A stretch of 64,000 bases of DNA from UBA5436 sp050951845 (lineage in GTDB: Bacteria; Bacillota; Clostridia; Saccharofermentanales; DTU023): the NCBI GenBank assembly GCA_050951845.1, contig JBMNJV010000006.1:248001-312000 (forward strand), written 5' to 3'. This document shows positions 17,562 through 25,287 of the stretch, one piece after another; the first letter of the stretch is position 1, and each line of letters opens with the position of its first letter. The notes below the pieces were generated by a model. It was not told where the DNA came from. It made no database searches and saw nothing but the letters and a program-made list of their open reading frames with translations. Both the position numbers and the translations under genes were made by a program.

Positions 17562-18326
17562 TTAGACAGCCAGATATTGGAGAATTTGTTTTTTATACTC
17601 TAAAAATTCGGGGCGAAGGGTAAAGTCTTTTAGTTTGCGTAATTTCGAATCTACAATTATTTGTTGCTGGATGTTTTGAGTTTGAAATTGCAAAATCAAA
17701 ATCCTGTCTGAGAGCCTGATTGCTTCATCAATATCATGTGTAATAAAAATAGTTGAAAGTTCCAATTTTTGCATCATTTCAATATACCATGACTGAACTT
17801 GTTCCTTGGTCAAAGCGTCTAAAGCGGAAAAAGGTTCATCCAGCAAAGCAACTTCGGAAGAAAACAGATATGTCCGCAGAAAAGCCGCGCGTTGAGCCAT
17901 TCCGCCGGAAAGCTGTGCCGGATATAGTTTTTCATATCCTGCTAATCCGAATTTCGGAATTAACTGCAATGCTTCGGCTCTGGCTTCCGACTTGTTTTTA
18001 CCTCGAATCCTCAGGGGTAATCCTACATTATCCAAGATCGTTAAATGTGGCAGCAATAAATCTTTCTGTAACATATAAGCCAGATGTCCGGTTTCACCGG
18101 TAATATCTTCACCATTCAGATAAATTCTGCCTTGATCAGGTTCTAATATTCCCGCAATAATATTGAATAAAGTCGTCTTACCACTACCGCTTGTTCCTAA
18201 TAAAGAAATGATCTCTCCATGAAATAACTCTAAATTCAAATCTCGCAAAACCGGCTTTCCGTCAAATGCTTTGCTGATTCCTTTTATTTTCAGAATTGGT
18301 GTTTCGTTTTCTCTGTAGACAAACAT
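17562..18326 (-). CDS. thiZ: ABC transporter ATPase of the thiamine-precursor uptake system (ThiZ-like)
   Basis: The 254-residue ATPase has Walker A GTSGSGKTT, the signature LSGGMAQRA, Walker B VALLDEPFSALD and the H-loop His in IFITHDIDEA. Closest family is the NitT/TauT/SsuB type. It is the last gene of the unit TPP riboswitch - thiamine-binding protein - permease - binding protein - ATPase, so it most likely powers uptake of a pyrimidine precursor of thiamine such as HMP or formylaminopyrimidine. A ~96-bp gap separates it from the binding-protein gene. Confidence 0.86.
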   Translation of the reverse strand: MFVYRENETPILKIKGISKAFDGKPVLRDLNLELFHGEIISLLGTSGSGKTTLFNIIAGILEPDQGRIYLNGEDITGETGHLAYMLQKDLLLPHLTILDNVGLPLRIRGKNKSEARAEALQLIPKFGLAGYEKLYPAQLSGGMAQRAAFLRTYLFSSEVALLDEPFSALDALTKEQVQSWYIEMMQKLELSTIFITHDIDEAIRLSDRILILQFQTQNIQQQIIVDSKLRKLKDFTLRPEFLEYKKQILQYLAV

Positions 18327-18422
18327 TTTTTCTTTCTCGGCAAAGATTAATTGCTGCTTTCTTCATTCTATATTATTCATTAACTAAAGAAGTATTAACA
18401 AGTATATTGCTTTTTTAATATT

Positions 18423-19532
18423 TTAATCGGTATTTTTGTTTCCCGGTAAGTATTCATTGGTGAATCCCGTTCCTGCAGGAATTTCATGTTCAATCAGTTC
18501 TTTTTCCCAAAGCCAGGCATAAAAGCCATTCCAGCGTTCAGCATCGATATATCCCCAGTAAGGAGCGTCAGAAATATACTCGTTCACTAACCACTTTTGA
18601 CTTGCCGTAACGATTTCCCGATCCAGACCGGGTGCTGCCTCAAGCAAAATCTCCGCAGCCTTCTCCGGGTTATCAATTGCATATTGATAACCTTTATTGA
18701 CCGCAAGCAGGAAAGCTTTAACCATATCCGGATTTTTATCTAAGAAATTGTTGTTGGCAAACAAGAGCGGACTGTAATAATCGAAAACGGGATTTATATC
18801 TTTGAAATACCAGTAATTCGTTTCAAGGTCGGTTTGTTCCAGAGCTATACCGTCCCAACCGTAATAAATCCAAACCGCATCGACTTGTGTCTGCAAAGAT
18901 GCTTGAATATCGGTAACTGTTGAAGGGAAAAGTTCAACCTTCGACCAATCGCCCTGATCATCTGCCATAACTTGTTCTAAAATTGCTTGTTCAATCGGTA
19001 AATTCCAGGTTGCATAAGTATGTCCCTCAAGTTTTGCCGGCGAAGTGATTGTTTTATCTTTGAGAGAAACAATGCCTGATGTATTGTGATTGATTAATGT
19101 CGCTATCGCAGTCAGCGGCAAGGGATCTTCCATGGCAAAAGCAGGCGCCAAATAGTCCTGAAATGATACGCCGATATCTGCACGGCCGGCTGCAACTAAA
19201 GCTTCCGCTCCATCTTCCGGAGGACTTTGAATGTCAACATCCAGCCCTGCCTCGGAAAAATATCCAAGTTCTTTTGCCACATATATACCGGTATGATTTG
19301 TATTCGGAGTCCAATCCAATACAAAAGTAATCTTTTGCAGCTCAGGCGAGGTCTTCTCTCTTTCAGTTTCTGCTGATTCAGCGGAAGTGGCAGCATCTGC
19401 AAAATCAGTTTCAGAATCGATACCGGTTAGATCAGAAGCATCTTTCTCTTTTTTCTCCGCATTTTGAGTGCATGAGCATAATACAGATCCTATTAATATG
19501 AGCACTGATAAAATTCTAAGAATTTTCTTCAT
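18423..19532 (-). CDS. thiY: Thiamine-precursor ABC transporter binding lipoprotein (ThiY/NMT1-like)
   Basis: A lipoprotein signal (VLCSC, Cys about 21) precedes an acidic linker and an NMT1/THI5-like domain beginning near residue 67 (ITFVLDWTPNTNHTGIYVAK, a hallmark start of this family). Later segments GRADIGVSFQDYL, WNLPIEQAIL and YYSPLLFANN fit ThiY. It captures the substrate for the adjacent permease and ATPase. Its 5' end overlaps the permease 3' end by 17 bp. The riboswitch upstream supports a pyrimidine-type thiamine precursor as ligand rather than nitrate or taurine. Confidence 0.87.
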   Translation of the reverse strand: MKKILRILSVLILIGSVLCSCTQNAEKKEKDASDLTGIDSETDFADAATSAESAETEREKTSPELQKITFVLDWTPNTNHTGIYVAKELGYFSEAGLDVDIQSPPEDGAEALVAAGRADIGVSFQDYLAPAFAMEDPLPLTAIATLINHNTSGIVSLKDKTITSPAKLEGHTYATWNLPIEQAILEQVMADDQGDWSKVELFPSTVTDIQASLQTQVDAVWIYYGWDGIALEQTDLETNYWYFKDINPVFDYYSPLLFANNNFLDKNPDMVKAFLLAVNKGYQYAIDNPEKAAEILLEAAPGLDREIVTASQKWLVNEYISDAPYWGYIDAERWNGFYAWLWEKELIEHEIPAGTGFTNEYLPGNKNTD

Positions 19533-20322
19533 TTCTTACATCCTTTCCCGCCTGGTATTTCTGCCAGGGCATAACCTTTTTTTGGATAACATTTAAAATA
19601 AAAAGCAAAAATAAACTAAGAGCTGATATTAAGAAAATCACCGCAAACATCTTGTCATAAGCAAATGATTTCCGAACTTGTGTCATATAAACTCCAAGTC
19701 CCTTGGAACCGCCGAGCCATTCCGCAATAACAGCCCCGACGATCGAATAAGAAGCTGAAACTTTTAAGGCGGCAAAAAAACTGTCCAAAGCTCCCGGCCA
19801 TTTTACATAATAAAAAATCTGGAAATTTGTCGCACCCATAGCTTGTAACAGTCTGATCTGATCAGGATCGGCTGCCTGAAAACTTTCAAACAAATTCACT
19901 GTTACAGGGAAAAATGCAACCAGAAAAATAACCGTTATTTTGGGAGCCAAGCCGTATCCCATCCATAAAACCAATAACGGAGCTATTGCAACAGTCGGAA
20001 CGGTTTGAGAAAAAATCAAAATCGGATAAATCGCTTTATACAATATCATATGATAATCCATCAAAACCGCCAGACAAAAGCCGGCAATTACGCCTAATAT
20101 CAATCCCAGCAAACCCGCAATCAGAGTAACTGACAGATTGTTCATCAATACAGGAAAATCTTTGATAAAAGCTTTTGCGATCGTAATCGGTGAAGGCAAC
20201 ATAAATGAAGGTACAATTTCAATATCCGAAACAACTTGCCAAACGATCAGCAATACAGCAACCAATGATATACTATACATTTTTTCCGGGATTTTCTTAT
20301 TATCGGATAACTGTTTCATCAA
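19516..20322 (-). CDS. thiX: Thiamine-precursor ABC transporter permease (ThiX-like)
   Basis: The 268-residue protein has about six membrane segments and the cytoplasmic coupling motif of binding-protein-dependent permeases (EAA-like region around FQAADPDQIRLLQAMGA). It then shows KVSASYSIVGAVIAEWLGG, typical of NitT/TauT/ThiX permeases. It sits 25 bp after the small thiamine-binding protein gene and overlaps the binding-protein gene. Assignment to thiamine precursors rests on the riboswitch and gene neighbourhood. Confidence 0.86.
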   Translation of the reverse strand: MMKQLSDNKKIPEKMYSISLVAVLLIVWQVVSDIEIVPSFMLPSPITIAKAFIKDFPVLMNNLSVTLIAGLLGLILGVIAGFCLAVLMDYHMILYKAIYPILIFSQTVPTVAIAPLLVLWMGYGLAPKITVIFLVAFFPVTVNLFESFQAADPDQIRLLQAMGATNFQIFYYVKWPGALDSFFAALKVSASYSIVGAVIAEWLGGSKGLGVYMTQVRKSFAYDKMFAVIFLISALSLFLLFILNVIQKKVMPWQKYQAGKDVRNEENS

Positions 20323-20347
20323 ACTTCATTCCTTAATTATTTGATAT

Positions 20348-20680
20348 TTACTTGCCATATTTGTTTTTATTTTCATGTTTATATTTGGCTGTTTTTTCAT
20401 CTATCGTCAAAATTTGTCGTCGCGGAGCATAATTGATTTTTACATATGAATAAACTTGGTCTGCACCTTGCTCGATACAAATTTCATTTGAACGCCGGAT
20501 AATTTCGATTAAGGTTTCATACGGACCTTCTACAGTTGTTTCAAAAGGACCGACTTCATATCGCAAGTCTAATGACGCAATAAAAGAAATTACCGCATCT
20601 ACAACACGAATTATTTCCTGATCTGAACTTCCATGTTCAAACTTCGGCAGTACTTGAATGGCAATTGATGAATTGATCAT
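20348..20680 (-). CDS. MTH1187/YkoF-type thiamine-binding protein
   Basis: The 110-residue protein reads as a small ferredoxin-like fold: SSIAIQVLP start, IRVVDAVISFIASLDLRYEVGPFETTVEGP, and a second half ending in KINYAPRR. This matches the UPF0045/MTH1187 family, several members of which bind thiamine or its pyrimidine part. It is the first gene after the TPP riboswitch; CAGGAGG precedes the ATG. It probably acts in the cytoplasm with the ThiXYZ transporter, as YkoF does with YkoEDC. Confidence 0.85.
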   Translation of the reverse strand: MINSSIAIQVLPKFEHGSSDQEIIRVVDAVISFIASLDLRYEVGPFETTVEGPYETLIEIIRRSNEICIEQGADQVYSYVKINYAPRRQILTIDEKTAKYKHENKNKYGK

Positions 20681-20694
20681 AAAACCTCCTGAAA

Positions 20695-20723
20695 ATAAAA
20701 AACCTCCAAGCCGGTTGGAGGTT
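20695..20723 (-). terminator. Riboswitch expression-platform terminator
   Basis: On the minus strand AACCTCC and GGAGGTT flank a short loop (20701-20723), followed by a run of T. It sits between the TPP aptamer and the first gene's Shine-Dalgarno, so ligand-dependent transcription termination is likely. Confidence 0.85.
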
Positions 20724-20739
20724 CGTAAAAAAATTATAT

Positions 20740-20829
20740 GAATCCCTACGCCGGCATTATCCGAACAGGTTCTAAGGGTTTCTACGAGATTTATCGTATG
20801 TCTCAGCCGAGTTCGCTCAGCTCCCCTGT
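20740..20829 (-). ncRNA. TPP riboswitch
   Basis: The minus strand carries the conserved thi-box parts in order: AGGGGAGC, CTGAGA, AACCCTTAGAACCTG, GGATAATGCCGGCGTAGGGA. These are the aptamer signatures of the thiamine pyrophosphate riboswitch. Followed by an intrinsic terminator and the thiamine-precursor uptake operon, it should switch that operon off when TPP is plentiful. Confidence 0.96.
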
Positions 20830-20843
20830 TTGTTTATATTCAT

Positions 20844-20872
20844 ACTTTACGAGTAAATAAGCTAAATGTCAA
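20844..20872 (-). promoter_or_regulatory. Promoter of the thiamine uptake operon
   Basis: On the minus strand TTGACA (20872-20867) is followed after 17 bp by TAAAGT (20849-20844), giving a start near 20838, just upstream of the TPP aptamer. The -35 is perfect, the -10 matches four of six. Confidence 0.55.
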
Positions 20873-20926
20873 TTTAAGATTTTTTCAAATTTGTATTCAG
20901 CTTACATCTCAGATATCTTACAACAA

Positions 20927-21955
20927 TTAACAAATATGAAGATCTCTTGCGATCGACACAATATCTCCGGTAACCGCTGTCGCAGTTTCAAGTGAACCGG
21001 CACCGTATCCGGTGAAAACCAATTCTTTTGCATATTTGCTGGTAATTAAGATTGTGTTGAGAACACCTTCCGTATGATAAAGCGGATGATCCGGACTTAA
21101 AGCTTCCGGTTTTACACTATATGTGAATTCACCGTCAGCATTTTTTGTTGCACGAGCAACTAATTTGTAAGCTTGACCATTTTGTTTGGCATTTTCAATA
21201 TCTTCAGCTGTGATCTTCTCGATACCTTCTCGTTCAATACTGGAAGCAGCAGGATATTTTCCGGTAATTAAGTACCCTAAAATACCCAATTTATGCATAG
21301 CATCATATCCTTCCAGATCTGCCGAAGGATCAGCCTCTAAATAACCGTTTTGTTTAGCTTCATCCAAAGCCTGTTCAAGAGTTTTGCCGTTTTTAACACC
21401 GGTCAGAATATAATTGGTTGATCCGTTCAGAATACCAACTACACTTTCAATTTGATCCCCGATTAAACCTTCATTGATGCTGCGCAAAATTGGAATAGCC
21501 CCGGCAACAGCCGCCTCATAGCGCAAATGAACATCAGTTTCATCAGCCTTGGCTTCCAAAGCACCTTGAGCTGTGAAAACTGCATATTTATTTGCTGTGA
21601 CTACATGTTTGCCTTTCTCCATGGCTTGCGTCATAAAACTTGTAGCAGGATTTAAACCACCGATCAGTTCGACCACAATATCAATTGATTCATCATTCAA
21701 AATTTCATTATAATCCGTGACTCGCAATTCTGTCGGTAATCCCGGCGGATATTCATCCGGTAAAACAAGGACTTTTGTTATTTGAATTTCTACATGGCGA
21801 CTTGTTGCTTTGTAAAGTCTGCGGGTAATCAATTCTCGCTCATTATTTAAAACTGTAAATACTCCGCTGCCGATTGTTCCGAAACCCAACAAACCAACTT
21901 TGATTACTTGTGGCAACTCTTGTACCTCTTGTTTATTTAACTCTACATTTTCCAT
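20927..21955 (-). CDS. hom: Homoserine dehydrogenase lacking the ACT domain
   Basis: The enzyme reduces aspartate semialdehyde to homoserine for threonine and methionine synthesis. It has the NAD(P)-binding VGLLGFGTIGSGVF motif (about 21-35), the conserved VTANKYA, RYEAAVAGAIPIL and GILNGSTNYIL stretches, and the substrate site ADPSADLEGYDA. It stops at 342 residues at the catalytic C-terminus (FTGYGAGSLETATAVTGDIV), so the regulatory ACT domain of the longer Firmicutes form is missing. Threonine feedback through ACT is therefore not expected. It is separated from the pyr operon by ~550 bp. Confidence 0.93.
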   Translation of the reverse strand: MENVELNKQEVQELPQVIKVGLLGFGTIGSGVFTVLNNERELITRRLYKATSRHVEIQITKVLVLPDEYPPGLPTELRVTDYNEILNDESIDIVVELIGGLNPATSFMTQAMEKGKHVVTANKYAVFTAQGALEAKADETDVHLRYEAAVAGAIPILRSINEGLIGDQIESVVGILNGSTNYILTGVKNGKTLEQALDEAKQNGYLEADPSADLEGYDAMHKLGILGYLITGKYPAASSIEREGIEKITAEDIENAKQNGQAYKLVARATKNADGEFTYSVKPEALSPDHPLYHTEGVLNTILITSKYAKELVFTGYGAGSLETATAVTGDIVSIARDLHIC

Positions 21956-22099
21956 ATCCTTAAATCCTCACTAAACATCTTGTAACTGAATCAATCTTTA
22001 ATCAGTATATAACTAATTTAATTATTATACACAAATTTGCAAGTTTTTTTTGTTAATCATATTTATATCCCATTTTGTGTTATATTTAACACATTAATA

Positions 22100-22330
22100 C
22101 TAAATTTGATTGTCTTCATTTCTCGGCAACAAGCTTCTTATCCTTAGAAAATTTGTGTTGTAATTGACTGTTCTGATTTGAATTCTCTTTTTATGTTTTT
22201 TTGCAACATAACGAATCAATTGATTCAATTTGCTCGAATCATACAATTGAGTTTTTGTAATTGTCTTTACTGTGTATCCCATTCTGTTCAAAGCCATAAT
22301 CCGATTTGCCGGGCTTCGATTTTTGAGCAA
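22100..22330 (-). pseudogene. Possible remnant of a nuclease-like protein C-terminus
   Basis: A 76-codon frame opens with TTG right after an in-frame stop, with no ribosome binding site. Part of it (ALNRMGYTVKTITKTQLYD) looks like the C-terminal restriction-endonuclease-like segment of DUF559 or AbiEi-type proteins, where an R..L...GY.V..IT..QL pattern is common. This is a weak recognition from memory. It most likely represents a decayed gene between hom and pyrE; the rest of 21956-22437 has no other coding signal I can support. Confidence 0.35.
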
Positions 22331-22437
22331 TTATCCGATTTAAAAGCCTGTTTCTGCGATATATGTTCAGTTTTATATTATTTCAAGAATAGGGCAAGAG
22401 AAATAGTAATGGAAAATTAATAATCAAAAAAGTACGA

Positions 22438-22509
22438 TCAGCGCAATGGATATTTTTTCAATTCTTTTCGCAACTGCTCGTAGTCAGGCAAATATGTATC
22501 AATTATAAA
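22438..22509 (-). other. In-frame 23-codon extension after the pyrE stop
   Basis: Directly after the pyrE TAG the same frame stays open for 23 codons, including TYLPDYEQLRKELKKYP, before a TGA. The composition looks protein-like rather than random AT-rich sequence. It could be a former C-terminus of PyrE cut off by a recent stop, a remnant of another gene, or chance. Confidence 0.3.
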
Positions 22510-23460
22510 CTACAGTTTCATGTTTCTCAGACGTTCCACACGTTCAGCGGTTTTCGGATCAAGTTTGGCTTGCTGATCTAAATACTGCGGATTTTTTTCT
22601 AAAAAATTGCGGACAAATTGATGCGGATCAGCGTAATAATCGAGTAAGAGTTTTTCTTGAGCATGGCTGATCAAGTTTTTATTCCGAGCATCAGCAAATA
22701 ATACGGGAGATATTTGGACAAGTGTTGTCGCTTTGATTCCTTGCTGAGCAAGAATTTCAATCCCTCCTTGACAACGATCCACGATCGCTAAAGTTTCCGT
22801 GATTTTGCCGCCGCTTGCTGCAACACTGCCAATCCAATTTCTGGTGTAGCTGGAAGCTTCAGTAATCAAATCTGCAATATGTAAAGCACGACCTAAATTC
22901 AAGTCAGATTCTGCTATATCTGCTTTTTCTTCTGAGTTAAAATCAGATTCAACCATATCTGTAAAAGATTTCGGATCATGCTCAAATTCAGTAGTTTTTC
23001 GGGACTCACGCTCATCCATGCGTATCGCCTTTTCCGTTACGGCGGACGAATACCAGGCTTGATTATCTTTGAATAAAGTCAGATGAGGTTTGTTTAATTG
23101 TCTGGCAATTTCAACCGAGAAAAAATAATCTCTGCGTTCACCGCCGGAGATAAAATCACAAACAACATCTTTGACTGCTGCAACTGCAGCATCAATTACC
23201 GAACGATAGATTTCCGATTTTTCATATTGAATTTTGCATAATGTCGCAAGCTCTTTACATAAAAATTCACGATTTTCTTTTTCAGCCATTTTTTCGATAA
23301 ATTGCAACAGCATCTTCGCTTCGGCTTCTGAACCGAAGAGAAAATGCGTGTTGATATAATAAGGACCGAAAAGGCCTGATGTGTACCAAAACGGTTGGTT
23401 TTCAGGGCATATTTTCAAAGCTTCTGTCGCAAATAAAGCATCGGTAATCACAGATGTCAT
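22510..23460 (-). CDS. pyrE: Orotate phosphoribosyltransferase, long form
   Basis: This enzyme joins orotate to PRPP to give OMP. The 316-residue protein is longer than the ~210-residue classical PyrE. It starts DALFATEALKICPENQPFWYTSGLFGPYYI, has the ISGGERRDYFFS segment and a PRPP-loop-like ADLITEASSYTRNW region, with an extra ~60-residue C-terminal part. It is the last gene of the pyr operon, 22 bp after pyrD. An AGGAGAA box precedes the ATG. Such long forms occur in Clostridia; identity is supported mainly by context plus these motifs. Confidence 0.82.
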   Translation of the reverse strand: MTSVITDALFATEALKICPENQPFWYTSGLFGPYYINTHFLFGSEAEAKMLLQFIEKMAEKENREFLCKELATLCKIQYEKSEIYRSVIDAAVAAVKDVVCDFISGGERRDYFFSVEIARQLNKPHLTLFKDNQAWYSSAVTEKAIRMDERESRKTTEFEHDPKSFTDMVESDFNSEEKADIAESDLNLGRALHIADLITEASSYTRNWIGSVAASGGKITETLAIVDRCQGGIEILAQQGIKATTLVQISPVLFADARNKNLISHAQEKLLLDYYADPHQFVRNFLEKNPQYLDQQAKLDPKTAERVERLRNMKL

Positions 23461-23482
23461 TTCAGGTTCTCCTTTTGTCAGG

Positions 23483-24397
23483 TTAAGTCCAAAGTTCTAA
23501 AGTCCCGGTCAATTCTGAGATTTTGTCAACTTTCAGTTTCCGGCACAGTTCAGGCAGTTCAGTCAGAATTTTCCATGGTAATGAAGGTTCAACCAATAAG
23601 CCTGTACCGATTTGCACGGCTGAGGCACCGGCAATCATGAAAGCTGCCACATCTTCTGCAGAGCAAACTCCCCCCATACCAACAACCGGAATAGATACGG
23701 AATTATAAACTTCAGAAATCATACGAAGCGCAACCGGTTTAATCGCCGGTCCGGAATAACCGCCGGTATTGTTGTGCAAAACAGGTCTTCTTGTTTCAAT
23801 ATCTATTACCATACCTAATAAAGTATTGATCAGACTTACTGCCGAGGCTCCGCCTTGTTCGGCAGCTTTTGCCATAGCTGAAATAGAGGTAACGTTCGGG
23901 GTTAATTTTACCCAGATCGGATGAGGACTGCGCTTTACACATTCCGCGGTGAGTGATTCGATTATTTTGGGATCGGAACCGAATGTAATGCAGCCTTCTT
24001 TTACATTAGGACATGAAAAATTCAGTTCGATCGCTGCAATATCTTCTTGGGCCAGTCGCTCAGTAATATAGATATAGTCTTCCGCAGTATCACCTGCAAT
24101 ATTTGCAATAATTGTTGCATTTACCGAGCGCATAAACGGAAGCTCTTTTTGCAGAACAACTTCCAGACCGGGATTTTGCAGCCCGACGGCATTTAACATT
24201 CCGCAATCACACTCTGCAACCCGCGGAGCAGGATTACCTTTGCGCGGTAAACGCGTAAATCCTTTGGTTGAAATACCGCCAAGCGTAGATATATCGTAAA
24301 ACTCAGCCATTTCTTGTCCGAAACCGAAAGTTCCGGATGCCGCAATCAAAGGATTTTTCAAAAATAAATCCGCAACTTTTACGCTTAAATCTACCAT
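23483..24397 (-). CDS. pyrD: Dihydroorotate dehydrogenase (NAD+), catalytic subunit PyrD type 1B
   Basis: The enzyme oxidises dihydroorotate to orotate using FMN and passes electrons to the PyrK subunit. Family motifs include FLKNPLIAASGTFG, the catalytic-loop ELNFSCPNVKEG (Cys in the type 1B base position), VKLTPNV and the FMN phosphate site GMGGVCSAEDV. The ATG at 24397 is preferred over a longer frame because GGAGGTAG lies 6 nt upstream; it gives 304 residues, normal for type 1B. It overlaps pyrK by 7 bp. Confidence 0.95.
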   Translation of the reverse strand: MVDLSVKVADLFLKNPLIAASGTFGFGQEMAEFYDISTLGGISTKGFTRLPRKGNPAPRVAECDCGMLNAVGLQNPGLEVVLQKELPFMRSVNATIIANIAGDTAEDYIYITERLAQEDIAAIELNFSCPNVKEGCITFGSDPKIIESLTAECVKRSPHPIWVKLTPNVTSISAMAKAAEQGGASAVSLINTLLGMVIDIETRRPVLHNNTGGYSGPAIKPVALRMISEVYNSVSIPVVGMGGVCSAEDVAAFMIAGASAVQIGTGLLVEPSLPWKILTELPELCRKLKVDKISELTGTLELWT

Positions 24398-25242
24398 TGA
24401 ACTACCTCCGCCGGAAATACCGGACCTTCTAAGCAACAACGATCATAGTCAAGCTCAGATTCATGTTTAACCGCCACTGCACAAGTTCGGCAAATTCCGA
24501 TCCCGCATGCCATCCTCTCTTCAAGAGAAACCTGACATTGCAAACCGATCGCTTTTGCCCACATTGCAGCTTTTTGCATCATCGGATGAGGACCACAACA
24601 TAATAAGGCTGTTTCCGATTGTTCAAAAGAATGATCCACCGGATTATTAACGGTATCAGGCTTTAAATCAGCAAAATCCTGATCGGAATTATTCCTGTAA
24701 TCTGACCAAAGTTTTTCCAAAGCATGCTGGGCAAAACCTTTAATACCACTTGATCCGTCTTCTGTAGCAAGACAAAAACCATTGGCAAGTACGTTCATTT
24801 CTTCAGCTAACAAAACATCGTCGCCTGAACGAAAACCGGTTGCAATATAAGTTGTAATATCTTTTTCACGTGCAGTTTCCAGAAGAAAAAGCAGCGGATA
24901 AATACCTGTTCCTCCACCGATGATAAATAACGTTTGCAAACCGTCAAGTTCAAAGCCATGCCCCAGAGGCCCCAGAACCGAATATGTCTGACCGATTTCC
25001 GCATCGAAAAATGCAGCTGTTCCGGCTGCTTTTTTCTTAATGCCCAAAGAAAAAGTTCCTGCCGCCCGGTCAACCTGAGCAATCCCGAAGGGTCTGCGTA
25101 AAAAAGCCGGTCCTTTGATCGCCACAAACTGACCCGGTTGTGCCGCAGCAGAAATAATCGGTGACTGAAAAGTCAAGATAATATTATCCTGATTGAGAAG
25201 TTTTTGCTTAATCAAAGTACAATCATGCTCAATTATTCTCAT
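24391..25242 (-). CDS. pyrK: Dihydroorotate dehydrogenase electron-transfer subunit PyrK
   Basis: PyrK carries FAD and a 2Fe-2S cluster and moves electrons from PyrD to NAD+. The FAD-binding RRPFGIAQVD (about 69), the nucleotide-binding LFIIGGGTGIYPLLFLL, and the C-terminal cluster ligands in MACGIGICRTCAV plus a later Cys pair (DYDRCCLEG) are all visible. Length 283 is slightly above usual because of a polar insertion near 205-220. It sits between carB and pyrD and overlaps pyrD. Confidence 0.95.
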   Translation of the reverse strand: MRIIEHDCTLIKQKLLNQDNIILTFQSPIISAAAQPGQFVAIKGPAFLRRPFGIAQVDRAAGTFSLGIKKKAAGTAAFFDAEIGQTYSVLGPLGHGFELDGLQTLFIIGGGTGIYPLLFLLETAREKDITTYIATGFRSGDDVLLAEEMNVLANGFCLATEDGSSGIKGFAQHALEKLWSDYRNNSDQDFADLKPDTVNNPVDHSFEQSETALLCCGPHPMMQKAAMWAKAIGLQCQVSLEERMACGIGICRTCAVAVKHESELDYDRCCLEGPVFPAEVVQW

Positions 25243-25287
25243 TTGCTATACTCCTAAAAAATCATCAATTTACACTCTTACTATCAT

